A DNA stretch of 64,000 nt from Clostridiales bacterium (GCA_018372435.1 JAHAJA010000006.1:138345-202344); one strand, 5' to 3'. Shown: positions 41,483 through 50,738, counted from the first letter of the stretch. A program made the numbers and translations. Notes: a model not told the origin generated them from the letters alone.

Positions 41483-42526
41483 CTATGCATCTTCATCTTC
41501 CAACTTTTTCATAATTCGTATAAACATAGGATCATCTCTTAAAAAGTCTAACTCTTCATCCTTTTCAAATGACTTTTTAATCATTTCTTTCATACTACTA
41601 AGACCATTATCTTGTTTAATTTTCATATGCGGATATAATGACTGTCTAATACCATTTAAATCATTTATGCCAGAAACCATTTCTTCTAAAAGCCTTAGAC
41701 TCTCATCTTTGTTTTTCTGCTCCAGTGCTATCATAAATTCTGACGAACTTGCAATATATTGGCCTAATTCAAAATTCTCTGCTACATTGCGTGCAAGTTT
41801 TGCATATATCAAAGCCTCCTCATACTCCTTCTGCTTGCACCTTAACTGAATTATTTGCATTAAACTCCCAATAACCCCATTTGCATTCTGATATACCATC
41901 TCTTCGTGTACCTTATAAGCTTCATCGTACTTTTCCTGTTTACTGTAAAGGTTTGCTTGAATCATTCTTTTATCAAATCCAACTGGAGGAATTTGATCAA
42001 GTAACTTCTGTGCTTCTTCATACTCACCATTAACCACATAATCCTGACATAGTGACGCAGTCGCCATGTTTGATAATTCTTTATCTTCACCAAAAGCAAC
42101 CACTTTATACCAAGCAGTAATTTGCTTTTTGTACTTGTCCTTGTCCTCTATGTCTTGCATTAATAAGTATGCATTCAATAGCTGTGCAGTAAATAGGATT
42201 AATTTATTACAGTTCGGATACTCCTTGATCATCTGGGATACTTTCTCGAATGTTTGATTAAATCCTCGTGTTGATATCTCTACGGTGATATCACGGATTA
42301 TTTTATCAATTTCCATATCTGTTAGTTCCTCACGGAAAGAAAGTAGTGTATCTATATCTGTCTTTAAAATCCTTGCCAAAGGAGCTAAGAGAGTGATATC
42401 TGGATAGGATATCCCATTCTCCCACTTATTCACGGCAGGCGCAGTTACGCCTAGATAGTTAGCCACTTGTTCTTGTGTTAGATGTCGTTCTTTTCTGTAC
42501 ATACGGATTAATTCGTTAATTTTCAT
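41483..42526 (-). CDS. XRE-family regulator with TPR-like domain
   Basis: 347 aa. Residues 1-62 are a Cro/cI helix-turn-helix (IRMYRKERHLTQEQVANYLG, then VTAPAVNKWENGISYPD). The rest is a helical solenoid with repeated units (YEEAQKLLDQIPPVGFDKRM, YDEAYKVHEEMVYQNANGVI, YEEALIYAKLARNVAENFEL), as in peptide-sensing RRNPP-type or related regulators. GGAGAG precedes the ATG. No target gene or signalling peptide is obvious nearby; it is flanked by unrelated genes. Confidence 0.88.
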   Translation of the reverse strand: MKINELIRMYRKERHLTQEQVANYLGVTAPAVNKWENGISYPDITLLAPLARILKTDIDTLLSFREELTDMEIDKIIRDITVEISTRGFNQTFEKVSQMIKEYPNCNKLILFTAQLLNAYLLMQDIEDKDKYKKQITAWYKVVAFGEDKELSNMATASLCQDYVVNGEYEEAQKLLDQIPPVGFDKRMIQANLYSKQEKYDEAYKVHEEMVYQNANGVIGSLMQIIQLRCKQKEYEEALIYAKLARNVAENFELGQYIASSSEFMIALEQKNKDESLRLLEEMVSGINDLNGIRQSLYPHMKIKQDNGLSSMKEMIKKSFEKDEELDFLRDDPMFIRIMKKLEDEDA

Positions 42527-42678
42527 TCATATCTCTCCAATTCTTCATACTAACAAAGGCCTTTGCTACTTATAGAATAGCAAAGACCCGATATACAAAC
42601 AAGTGAATTGTTGTTACTTTTTATTCACAAAAATTAACCAATGGTTATATTAGGTTTCTAAATGATTTAACGTTGAGG

Positions 42679-43230
42679 TTATTCATAAATAATCGAATGT
42701 AAAACTATGCTTTCATATATCCTTGCCATTTCCGTTGGAGATTCTATAAAATCTCGGTCAATCCATTTACACAGAATATTCCAATATCCTCCAGTTGAAT
42801 AAGAGATCGAATATTCTTGCTCAATTGAATTTGCAGTCTTTTTACAAGGGAATATCTTATTGATTAATGGTAACAATTCATCATACTTATTCAAAATAAA
42901 ATGCAGTAAATCATTCTTTTGAAGCACCTTTAAAAAAGCGATATTATTACTCCAAAACTCAAAATAGACTACTGCACTTTGATACACGCTGTGACAATTA
43001 GATGACTTTAATAAACTAATATATTGAGAAAACAATAAATTTACATATTCATTCAAAACTGCATCTTTGTTTACAAAGTGTCGATAAAAGGTTTTTCTTA
43101 CAAGTTGTGCTTCATATGCAATTTCACTAATTGTAATGGATTCATAGCGTTTGCTTTCCATAAGTAATAGTAATGCTTGTATTATCATCTCTCTTGAACG
43201 AATTGCTGATGGATTTAAACTTTTACTCAT
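42679..43230 (-). CDS. TetR-family regulator
   Basis: 183 aa from ATG 43228-43230, preceded by CAGGAGGC; 49 upstream residues of the longer frame are the divergent promoter region. The helix-turn-helix is at residues about 12-60: SREMIIQALLLLMESKRYES, ITISEIAYEAQLVRKTFYRH and FVNKDAVLNEY. The C-terminal ligand/dimer domain (EFWSNNIAFLKVLQKNDLLH) is of the DhaS/TetR_C-type seen in clostridia. It diverges from the membrane protein gene at 43356 and probably represses it. Confidence 0.88.
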   Translation of the reverse strand: MSKSLNPSAIRSREMIIQALLLLMESKRYESITISEIAYEAQLVRKTFYRHFVNKDAVLNEYVNLLFSQYISLLKSSNCHSVYQSAVVYFEFWSNNIAFLKVLQKNDLLHFILNKYDELLPLINKIFPCKKTANSIEQEYSISYSTGGYWNILCKWIDRDFIESPTEMARIYESIVLHSIIYE

Positions 43231-43282
43231 AATGGCCTCCTGACACACATTTCCTTGATATGTATATCTTATTCCTGATGTA

Positions 43283-43311
43283 TTGACAAAAGAAATAAGC
43301 ATAAGTATAGT
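43283..43311 (+). promoter_or_regulatory. promoter of the four-helix membrane protein gene
   Basis: TTGACA (43283-43288), 17-bp spacer, TATAGT (43306-43311), 45 bp upstream of the ATG. A small palindrome ACACATAAGTGT follows at about 43323-43334 and may be the TetR operator. Confidence 0.7.
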
Positions 43312-43355
43312 AATTAATAATGACACATAAGTGTAAAACCTACAAGAGGTGAAAG

Positions 43356-43880
43356 ATGATAAAAATAAAATTTTCATACGTAGTTCTATTACTCGCGCTA
43401 TTTCTTATTATGCTAACTTCCATGCGACAGGTAGCTAAACAAGTAGCTATTATATCTGAAGGGACTGGTATTATGGATTTGAATTTCTATAATTCTAAAG
43501 AGTTTATTATGCAAACTTTACAAGAACTAGGTCAAAAAGGGCGTGATTTTTATCTTACCAAATTCTTCATTGTGGATTTCTTTTATCCAATTACATATGC
43601 TGCTTTCTATGGCTTCACTATTTTGTATGTTTTAGAGAAATTAGAAAATCATTCTAAAACGATAAAATTATTGGCACTTATTCCCGTGTGTGGGATGTGC
43701 TTTGATTGGTTGGAGAATGTATCTATAAGTAGTTTACTTACAACTTTTCCAAACGACAGTACCTTATTATATCTCATGGCCACTATATCAACGATCTTAA
43801 AGTTTAGTTTTGTATATCTAGCTGTTGTTACAATTATTATCTTAGTGGTTTTAGTAATAATTAAAAGAAAGAATATCTAA
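43356..43880 (+). CDS. hypothetical four-helix membrane protein
   Basis: 174 aa. Hydrophobic segments at residues 6-24 (FSYVVLLLALFLIMLTSMRQ), 69-92 (FFIVDFFYPITYAAFYGFTI), 104-122 (IKLLALIPVCGMCFDWLENV) and 145-170 (FVYLAVVTIIILVVLVIIKR). The loop between helices 1 and 2 is outside. AGAGGTGAAAG precedes the ATG. The divergent TetR regulator suggests it responds to a small molecule, e.g. as an efflux or tolerance protein. No family is recognised. Confidence 0.75.
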   Translation: MIKIKFSYVVLLLALFLIMLTSMRQVAKQVAIISEGTGIMDLNFYNSKEFIMQTLQELGQKGRDFYLTKFFIVDFFYPITYAAFYGFTILYVLEKLENHSKTIKLLALIPVCGMCFDWLENVSISSLLTTFPNDSTLLYLMATISTILKFSFVYLAVVTIIILVVLVIIKRKNI

Positions 43881-44045
43881 GATTCGGTTACTATAGTCTA
43901 AAGTCCAACTTTTCTCTTCTAGTATGTCAGCTCCAAGTAATCCATTGTTTAGTTCGTTATTTGTAGGGAATACTTGTCTATTAATAGCGGAAACTTGATT
44001 TAATACAACGAAATCTATATTGTGTAAACCATAATTGTTGTAGAA
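43851..44045 (-). pseudogene. possible relic of a retropepsin-like aspartyl protease
   Basis: A 64-codon stretch without start reads NIDFVVLNQVSAINRQVFPT, then NNGLLGADILEEKSWTLDYS and NRIL, ending in a stop. The GLLGADIL...WTLDY pattern resembles the C-terminal half of bacterial pepsin/retropepsin-like proteins. The catalytic DTGA half is absent. It overlaps the end of the convergent membrane gene by 30 bp. Chance similarity cannot be excluded. Confidence 0.4.
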
Positions 44046-44117
44046 CTAATGTTTGCTTTCTGCTATAATACTATTATTAAGAAGTTGTCATGTGTTAAAC
44101 ATACTAAGGAGAAAGAA

Positions 44118-45122
44118 TTGATTTACGATATATTTAATACCAAACAAGATAATTTACCAACTAGTGCACAGAACTTTCTGTTATATCTAGGCACAATTAG
44201 AGGAAAATCGAGTAATACCATTGAAGGTTATAAAAGCGATTTAACTATCTTCTTTCGCTTTCTATTGCTATATAAGCAAAAAGTTCCTGGCAATACTCCA
44301 TTTGAAACAATTGATATTCGTGATATCGATTATACTTTCATAGACTCTATACAGTTAAGTGATTTATATGCGTTTCTTTTATTTGTTGAGAAATATCGAG
44401 ATAACGGAACTTACGCTAGGGCAAGAAAGGTTGCAACGTTAAAATCTTACTATAACTACTTGTATGCAAAGGAAAAAGTTATAACTCACAATCCTGCGCT
44501 TGAATTAGAATCCCCAAAGATTCAAAAACGCCAACCTGTTCACCTTTCATTAGAACAAAGTTTTAATTTGCTAGAATCATTAGATTCCAGAAAGAAAAAT
44601 TATACGAGAGATTACTGTATATTGACTTTGTTTTTGAATTGTGGACTCCGACTTTCCGAGTTATGTAGTATTCAGATATCAAAAATAACTGGGGATATTC
44701 TTACGATTATAGGAAAAGGAAACAAAGAAAGAACAGTGTATCTAAATGATGCCTGTTTAGAGGCATTGGAGGAATACTTAAAAGTACGATTAGAGATTGA
44801 GACAGATTCACAATATAGAGATTTTCTTTTTTTATCCACTCATAAAACACCAATACGTCATAGAACAGTTGAGATTATGGTGAAAAAGTGTATTGTACAA
44901 TCTGGTGTAGCGGATGCTCAAAAATATACACCACATAAGTTGCGTCACACTGCTGCTACCATTATGTATCAAAATGGTGTTGATATAAGAAAATTGCAAA
45001 CCATTTTGGGACATGAAAGTATATCAACAACTGAAATCTATACCCATATTGATGATAATGCATTACGTGACGCTGTCAAGTCAAATCCTCTAGGAAAAGC
45101 TCGTTCTAAATATACTGTTTGA
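44118..45122 (+). CDS. tyrosine recombinase (XerC/XerD type)
   Basis: 334 aa from a TTG at 44118, 6 nt after AAGGAG; an ATG at 44049 has no ribosome site. The N-terminal SAM-like domain is NFLLYLGTIRGKSSNTIEGY. The catalytic domain shows NCGLRLSELCSIQ (Arg), HKLRHTAATIMYQ (His and Arg), ILGHESISTT (His) and the nucleophile Tyr in EIYTHIDDNAL. It cuts and rejoins DNA at specific sites. No att-type repeats, phage or plasmid genes are nearby, so a Xer-like chromosomal or DNA-inversion role is more likely than an integrase. Confidence 0.92.
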   Translation: MIYDIFNTKQDNLPTSAQNFLLYLGTIRGKSSNTIEGYKSDLTIFFRFLLLYKQKVPGNTPFETIDIRDIDYTFIDSIQLSDLYAFLLFVEKYRDNGTYARARKVATLKSYYNYLYAKEKVITHNPALELESPKIQKRQPVHLSLEQSFNLLESLDSRKKNYTRDYCILTLFLNCGLRLSELCSIQISKITGDILTIIGKGNKERTVYLNDACLEALEEYLKVRLEIETDSQYRDFLFLSTHKTPIRHRTVEIMVKKCIVQSGVADAQKYTPHKLRHTAATIMYQNGVDIRKLQTILGHESISTTEIYTHIDDNALRDAVKSNPLGKARSKYTV

Positions 45123-45219
45123 AAACAATATCCTTATACGATTATAATTTCTATTCATACATGCAATATCCACAAGATGTTTCATATATTATAAGGAATA
45201 ATTAAAATAAAGAGGCGTT

Positions 45220-46563
45220 ATGCAGAGTTTTAATCCTTTTGAAGAAAGACCTATACCAATTGAGAGAACCTTTATGGATTGGAATACCATGTATCCCTGT
45301 CCATATAATAAAGAGACAGTGGACCCATATACGAAATGCCGTATAGTTTTGATGAATGGTACTGAATTTGAAGCACAATGGTTTTCACGTAATTTTTCAA
45401 GACATTGTACCGATAATGATTTAAGACGTGAACTAGCAACTCTAAGAAGAGTAGAACAACAACAGCAAAAACGAATAAGTTGTTTAAAGCCAAAAAACGA
45501 GTCTATACTCGAACATACAATAACATATGAACAACTCGCGGTAGATCTTACTTCTGTCCTTGCCAAGCAAGAACCAGATTGTAACGTTAGAAATGCTCTT
45601 AATTTTGCTTTATTAGAAGATTTTGATCATCTCTATCGCTATTCTAACCTACTTAATTATGAATATGGTGTCTGTCCTAAGAAACTGGTGGGTGGTTATA
45701 CTGAAATAACACCTGCTCGTCCAACTATATCCGAACATCGTGATCCAATGGATAGTATCTTCCCATATGTATGTAATGACCAATCGAACATACTTACAAA
45801 ACTTAATATCGGCATCATCACTGCAGCAGAACAACAGACTATGAATTATTATATGAATGTTGCTTCCTTATATGATAAATCCGATCTAGGACGTAGACTT
45901 TACCAAGAAATTGGCATGATTGAAGAGGAACATGTTAGCCAATATGAAAGTTTAAAAGATACTACTGGCACATGGCTTGAGGAATTGTTACTACATGAAT
46001 ATACAGAATGTTATCTTTACTATTCCTGTATGCAAACAGAATGCGACAAACGCATTCGTTGTATCTGGGAAGAATGTTTGTGCCAAGAAATTGCACATCT
46101 TCATAAAGCAAAAGATTTATTATGGGAATATGAGGGTAAGGAGTGGCAACAGGTAATTCCTTGCGGTAACTTCCCTGAGCTATTATGCTTACGTCCAAAC
46201 ATTGATTATGTTCGATCTATTATCGCAACAACAACGGGTAATACGCAAAGATGGGAATGTGTAGTTCCATTAAATGAATTATCTCCAGATGATCCATTTT
46301 TCTGTTATCAAAATATAGTAAATCATAATGTTAATTGTGTGGCTAGTCATAATGTAATAGATCGATATATTAAATGCAAAGGTCATGATTATCGTTTCGA
46401 AACAGCTCCTAATCCATTATGTGTACTTCAAAATCGTCGTTGTGATAACACAACTCTTGCACGCGTCCCATCCAAAACACCAGCTGAAACGCAAGTATGT
46501 GGTACAACGAAAGGACAATGTAGTTGTAAAACGAATACCGAAGATGGACCTGTTTGTTTTTAA
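45220..46563 (+). CDS. ferritin-like-fold protein, possibly spore-associated
   Basis: 447 aa. The middle third has two ferritin-like helix pairs with diiron-type ligands: LYQEIGMIEEEHVSQYESLK (ExxH) and EECLCQEIAHLHKAKDLLWE (ExxH), plus ALLEDFDHLYRYSNLL. N-terminal 100 residues and the Cys-rich end (CGTTKGQCSCKTN) are unlike other ferritins. AAAGAGGCG precedes the ATG. Such long ferritin-like proteins occur in spore-forming clostridia; a coat or stress role is inferred. Followed by a strong terminator; not linked to the recombinase. Confidence 0.65.
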   Translation: MQSFNPFEERPIPIERTFMDWNTMYPCPYNKETVDPYTKCRIVLMNGTEFEAQWFSRNFSRHCTDNDLRRELATLRRVEQQQQKRISCLKPKNESILEHTITYEQLAVDLTSVLAKQEPDCNVRNALNFALLEDFDHLYRYSNLLNYEYGVCPKKLVGGYTEITPARPTISEHRDPMDSIFPYVCNDQSNILTKLNIGIITAAEQQTMNYYMNVASLYDKSDLGRRLYQEIGMIEEEHVSQYESLKDTTGTWLEELLLHEYTECYLYYSCMQTECDKRIRCIWEECLCQEIAHLHKAKDLLWEYEGKEWQQVIPCGNFPELLCLRPNIDYVRSIIATTTGNTQRWECVVPLNELSPDDPFFCYQNIVNHNVNCVASHNVIDRYIKCKGHDYRFETAPNPLCVLQNRRCDNTTLARVPSKTPAETQVCGTTKGQCSCKTNTEDGPVCF

Positions 46564-46581
46564 TTAAAAAGCTACTAAATT

Positions 46582-46634
46582 AACTGTACCAAACAGATAT
46601 GTATGTAGAATACCTCTGTTTGGTACAGTTTTTA
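46582..46634. terminator. bidirectional terminator
   Basis: AACTGTACCAAACAGA (46582-46597) and TCTGTTTGGTACAGTT (46615-46630) pair perfectly over 16 bp, followed on plus by TTTT. It ends the ferritin-like gene and, from the other side, the GH43 gene. Confidence 0.85.
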
Positions 46635-46640
46635 ATTAAA

Positions 46641-48167
46641 TTAATTAATTTGTAATGGATTGTCTGTATATTCGCATGTAAAATTAGTAAACTCTGCTAC
46701 ACTTGATCCATCGGAATCATAGGCATATAGACCAATCATAACCCCTGTGAATCCACCAGCAACTTCTGAAGATAGATATCTCGTATAGGCATTTCCTAGA
46801 CTTCTCTCCTCACCATTCATTCTTAACCCAAATGTATAGGATTCGTTAGCGCAATAAATCACAAGTGTAACCTTCGAATTAGACGTAAGTTCAAAGCTGT
46901 TTTCAACACTCTTAATATTCCCGATATTAAGTCGCTCAATCACTTCATAGGTTCCCTTAAATTCTAGTTTCTCACGTATTGCTATATCATAATGATGATT
47001 TTCATCCATGTACATGGTAATACCGGCTTCTCCATTCGTTATACTTACATCACAAGTAATAATTCCGTTAAAATCTCTTTGTCTTAGACCAACAAAGGTT
47101 GGGCTGTCGATATCATCTATTGAGATTGTAGTACCAGTAAGTTTAATACCGTCTTCTCCCAATTGATAATTCTCAATATAAGGTAAACGAAGAAAACACC
47201 AATCCCTATTCCAGTCTGTATTTTCGAATGTATAGAGTCTCTTCTCCTCTTGGATGACATCTTCGGAAATACGATTTGTTTCAAACTGACGTGTTGTTGT
47301 ACCATGATCCCCAGCGATAAACCAACCATCTTCACCAAATGTAACTGGAGTTAAGAAAACCTCACGTCCGAGATGGTGATAGGTTGCCCATCTACCAATT
47401 TGACGAAAACCAAGATGAATAAGCCACCAATTACCATTATTATCTTCTACTAGATCACCATGCCCAACCCCTTGGATTTCATAGCCGCCTAAATTACGGT
47501 TCGTAAGTACTGGATTCGCAGGATCAGATAAAAAAGGTCCGAAAATACAATCACTCTTTGCATAAGTAACCATATGTCCAAACTCCGTTCCGCCTTCTGC
47601 AGCAAGAAGATAATACATATCGTTAATTTTGTACATATGTGGACCTTCAAGATAACGTCCGCCTGTTCCTTGCCAAATCGTTTGGCTCTTAGTAAGCTTT
47701 TTACCAGTGGCAATATCGATCTCGCATTGAACAATTCCGCTCACACCATAGTCATCACTACCATTACTCATAAAATATGTCTTTTCATTCTCAAAGTATA
47801 GAGAGGGATCAATTCCACCTTGATCAACATAGATTGGTTCTGACCATTCCCCATTAATGTCATCTGTCCAAACATAGAAATTCTGGTGAGTTGTATCGTT
47901 TGTTGTTGTCATATAGAAACGACCATTATTATATCGAATTGATGGCGCAAATACACCACCAGAACTATTTACTTTATCTAATGCAATTTGGCTCTTTCTC
48001 GTTAGACAGTGACCTATTTGTTCCCAGTTAATTAAATCTGTACTTTTGAATAAAGGTACTCCAGGAAAGTATTGCATAGAACTGCAAACCATATAATAGG
48101 TATCTTCAACCTTGCACACACTTGGATCTGGATAGAACCCTTTGATTATTGGATTTTGATATATCAT
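46641..48167 (-). CDS. glycoside hydrolase family 43, beta-xylosidase type with C-terminal DUF1349-like domain
   Basis: 508 aa from ATG 48165-48167, preceded by CAGGAGGAAA. The GH43 propeller has its three acids: Asp14 in GFYPDPSVCKV, Asp120 in VDQGGIDPSLYFE and Glu174 in GGRYLEGPHMYK. The last 190 residues (SPTFVGLRQRDFNGIITCDV, VAGGFTGVMIGLYAYDSDGS) form the beta-sandwich typical of GH43 xylosidases. With no signal peptide it acts on imported xylo- or arabinoxylo-oligosaccharides. The divergent AraC gene (48319) is its likely regulator. Single gene. Confidence 0.92.
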   Translation of the reverse strand: MIYQNPIIKGFYPDPSVCKVEDTYYMVCSSMQYFPGVPLFKSTDLINWEQIGHCLTRKSQIALDKVNSSGGVFAPSIRYNNGRFYMTTTNDTTHQNFYVWTDDINGEWSEPIYVDQGGIDPSLYFENEKTYFMSNGSDDYGVSGIVQCEIDIATGKKLTKSQTIWQGTGGRYLEGPHMYKINDMYYLLAAEGGTEFGHMVTYAKSDCIFGPFLSDPANPVLTNRNLGGYEIQGVGHGDLVEDNNGNWWLIHLGFRQIGRWATYHHLGREVFLTPVTFGEDGWFIAGDHGTTTRQFETNRISEDVIQEEKRLYTFENTDWNRDWCFLRLPYIENYQLGEDGIKLTGTTISIDDIDSPTFVGLRQRDFNGIITCDVSITNGEAGITMYMDENHHYDIAIREKLEFKGTYEVIERLNIGNIKSVENSFELTSNSKVTLVIYCANESYTFGLRMNGEERSLGNAYTRYLSSEVAGGFTGVMIGLYAYDSDGSSVAEFTNFTCEYTDNPLQIN

Positions 48168-48205
48168 TGTATTTTCCTCCTGAATTGATAGGCATTTTCT
48201 TAAAC

Positions 48206-48244
48206 TTGACTTCATATATAGCTAGCACTATACTGTATATAGTG
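48206..48244 (+). promoter_or_regulatory. AraC promoter with overlapping palindrome
   Basis: TTGACT (48206-48211), 17-bp spacer, TATACT (48229-48234). CACTATAC-T-GTATATAGTG (48226-48244) is an imperfect palindrome covering the -10 box, a good candidate operator shared by the divergent GH43 promoter. Confidence 0.65.
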
Positions 48245-48318
48245 TATCATTAATATATAAAGGGAGACAATGAGTATTCTGTCAGAACTTAGCACAAAAA
48301 AGACAGGGAGTAAGCATT

Positions 48319-49179
48319 ATGTATGAAATGAAGTTAGAGTTTTTCGCAATGGATCGTAATTTTCCATTCTTTATTCAATATGGACATCATTCAGGCGATT
48401 TCTTTATGCATATACATAAGGATTTTACAGAGCTTGTAATTGTAATGGAAGGTACAGCGGTTCATGTTGTTGGAGAGGAATCTTATGAGATAAAGAAAGG
48501 TGATATATTCGTTATTGGGAGTAATACAGCACATGGTTTTAAAGATTCAAAAAATTTTCGCCTATGCAATATTATGTTTCGTCCAGAACTTATGTTTTCG
48601 CAGGACTTTGATATTAAAAAATCAAAAGGATTTCATGCATTATTTGTATTAGAACCATATATTACAAAAGAATATGAGTTTCAGAGTAAATTAAGATTAA
48701 ACTTTACTGATTATGAAAAGGTAAGTTCTATGATTGATGAGATGATGTATGAATATAAAGTCCGCATGGATGGGTGGCAAGAGATGCTTAATTCTTGCTT
48801 TATGCGTTTGATCATCTATCTTTCAAGAATATATAAATTACCAGAAAAGACAGAAATGTGTGACTTAATCTATATAGCAAATGCAATATCTTACATAGAA
48901 AATCATTTTATTGAATCTATTACAGTTAAGCAACTCGCGGAGATGGCATATCTATCAGTAAGACATTTTTCTAGAGTATTTACCAGTACCTATCATATCT
49001 CTCCCATGCAGTATGTTATAAAGCTAAGACTGCATTATGCTAGTTTGTTATTAAAGAATACCTCTATATCGATTACCAATATCTCTATCCAAAGTGGTTT
49101 TAATGACAGTAATTATTTTGCAAGACAATTTAAGAAGTACTATCATTGCTCTCCAAGTGAATATAGGGAGTTGCAGTAA
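48319..49179 (+). CDS. AraC-family transcriptional regulator
   Basis: 286 aa. Residues 15-90 form a cupin sensor (FMHIHKDFTELVIVMEGTAV, then YEIKKGDIFVIGSNTAHGF). Residues about 185-285 carry two helix-turn-helix motifs: SITVKQLAEMAYLSVRHFSR and ITNISIQSGFNDSNYFARQF with the family end KKYYHCSPSEYREL. GGGAG precedes the ATG. It diverges from the GH43 gene and likely activates it on sensing a sugar. It is not closely alike to the AraC at 11251. Confidence 0.92.
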   Translation: MYEMKLEFFAMDRNFPFFIQYGHHSGDFFMHIHKDFTELVIVMEGTAVHVVGEESYEIKKGDIFVIGSNTAHGFKDSKNFRLCNIMFRPELMFSQDFDIKKSKGFHALFVLEPYITKEYEFQSKLRLNFTDYEKVSSMIDEMMYEYKVRMDGWQEMLNSCFMRLIIYLSRIYKLPEKTEMCDLIYIANAISYIENHFIESITVKQLAEMAYLSVRHFSRVFTSTYHISPMQYVIKLRLHYASLLLKNTSISITNISIQSGFNDSNYFARQFKKYYHCSPSEYRELQ

Positions 49180-49266
49180 GAAAATTTATATGAATGAATA
49201 TTCATAATTATGTAGTAAATAATTAAATAAACGTTCATTAGCAATTAAACAAAAGGAGGATTCAGT

Positions 49267-49644
49267 TTGCGCTTTATAGACTATTTCAAAAAAATAAGAG
49301 ATGCATATGTGATTAACCAGGTGAAGCACATTAAGTCACCTAATTTTGAATCATCACCTATCGTTAGAAAGAAGTTAATGTTTTCATGAAGAGTTCAGAA
49401 GGTAGGATTTCGATTGGAAACTTATGAATTAGCAAAAAGGTTAAATTTAACTGGTTGGGTTAAAAATACACTAGATAAGAATGTTGAGGCAGAGATACAA
49501 GGAGAAACTGACAAAATCAATTTCCTTATTACCTATATGAAATCATTAAAAAGGGCATCTGTTCATACTGTAGTGGCAAATGAAATACCAACTTTAGATT
49601 ATGAAAAAGATTTTGTGGTAATAAAGGAAATGGATTCTGTTTAA
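49267..49644 (+). pseudogene. acylphosphatase-domain gene interrupted by one in-frame TGA
   Basis: A TTG at 49267, 7 nt after AGGAGG, opens RFIDYFKKIRDAYVINQVKH and runs to RKKLMFS, then TGA at 49387-49389. The same frame goes on with RVQKVGFRLETYELAKRLNL and TGWVKN-VEAEIQGE, the acylphosphatase core (VQxVGFR motif, NLTGWVKN). A Gly codon (GGA) is expected where TGA stands, so one base change broke the gene. A 76-codon piece could restart at TTG 49414 but lacks the VGFR Arg. Acylphosphatases hydrolyse acyl phosphates. Sequencing error is also possible. Confidence 0.8.
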
Positions 49645-50672
49645 TGCACATATTTCTGTAAATTTAAATCAAATACGTTCTCCAATGTTACAGGATCGCT
49701 TCCTTTTAATACAATGGAATGCACTTGGACCTTACGAAATATCCAATTTTCTTTCCAACGCAGCAGATGAAAGGTGTAGGTAAATTCATCACCTACACTA
49801 AAAGGCTGTTCCTCTAAAAGGGTTATATCGTTATGATGATTCAAGATTTCCTTGATTTTTCTACGACAGTTTACAATCAACTGATCTTCCATGTCTCCAA
49901 AACTTCTTTCACTATATTTTTTTGATGCTTGATCAATCTTATTAAAAAGCAAATCAATCACTCTTTTATGTGAAACTGTTTTCAACATCTTTGTCAATAT
50001 CCATTCCGAACATTTTGTCTGTCGTTTCTGATATCTGACAATCCATTTTTCCATTGTATAATCATTCGATTCTATTGCCAATTGTAAAAAAGCTTCGATT
50101 CCCTGTTCTGTCGATCTAAATGATACTGCCTTTTCCCATGAAACACAAATGTAATTTCGTAATGGTGCGAATTCAAATAATGGTAATAATTCAAGTTCTT
50201 CTTGGTTACACACTTTTTTACCCAGAAATTGATACTTATCCTGTAAAATACCAAGTCTATAATTAATCTGTCTTAAATATTCATCATGTTTTACCCAAAA
50301 ATGTCCTATGTTATGATATTGATAGAGATTGTTTTCTAATCGTAATCTAGAAAAACGAATGGTAAAGGAATTACGATTTCCTTGTCTTACAACCAGAATA
50401 TAATTATTGTTGATTCTGTCCAGACTTCCTTGCACGATATCTTCATTCTCTTTCTCGTATTCACCTATCATTACAGCGTTCTCAAATACTAGAAAACTCT
50501 CAATTGCATCGTTCATCATATATACAACATAGTACTGAGTTTCATCTTTTTTTTCCATTAATTCAAAAACATTTTCTTTAAATATCTGCGCTAGATACAC
50601 GAATTCATCGGGACAATCTTCGGTTAGTCCAGGTAAAAACTTTTCATATTGCTTCACTTCTTCTGTTTGCAT
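49641..50672 (-). CDS. DUF3878-like hypothetical protein
   Basis: 343 aa with no membrane segment or signal peptide. It seems to have an N-terminal mixed domain (YYVVYMMNDAIESFLVFENA, ILVVRQGNRNSFTIRFSRLR) and a helical C-terminal half (VNCRRKIKEILNHHNDITLL). It resembles the DUF3878 family of Lachnospiraceae; no function is known. AAGGATAAGGG precedes the ATG. Its stop overlaps the end of the convergent acylphosphatase relic by 4 bp. Confidence 0.6.
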   Translation of the reverse strand: MQTEEVKQYEKFLPGLTEDCPDEFVYLAQIFKENVFELMEKKDETQYYVVYMMNDAIESFLVFENAVMIGEYEKENEDIVQGSLDRINNNYILVVRQGNRNSFTIRFSRLRLENNLYQYHNIGHFWVKHDEYLRQINYRLGILQDKYQFLGKKVCNQEELELLPLFEFAPLRNYICVSWEKAVSFRSTEQGIEAFLQLAIESNDYTMEKWIVRYQKRQTKCSEWILTKMLKTVSHKRVIDLLFNKIDQASKKYSERSFGDMEDQLIVNCRRKIKEILNHHNDITLLEEQPFSVGDEFTYTFHLLRWKENWIFRKVQVHSIVLKGSDPVTLENVFDLNLQKYVH

Positions 50673-50738
50673 ACGGCCCTTATCCTTAATTATAATAAAA
50701 TCCTAATTTTCTTTATTCGCTCCGAAGCTTACATTTTA

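Noticed and set aside
43883..44117. Independent gene between the membrane protein and recombinase
   Set aside because: Only a start-less fragment is present on minus; nothing on plus.
44118..45122. Prophage or integrative element integrase
   Set aside because: No phage, plasmid or conjugation genes, tRNA target or att repeats are nearby.
49387..49389. Selenocysteine codon
   Set aside because: No hairpin of bacterial SECIS type is evident directly after the TGA, and the position corresponds to a Gly in the family.
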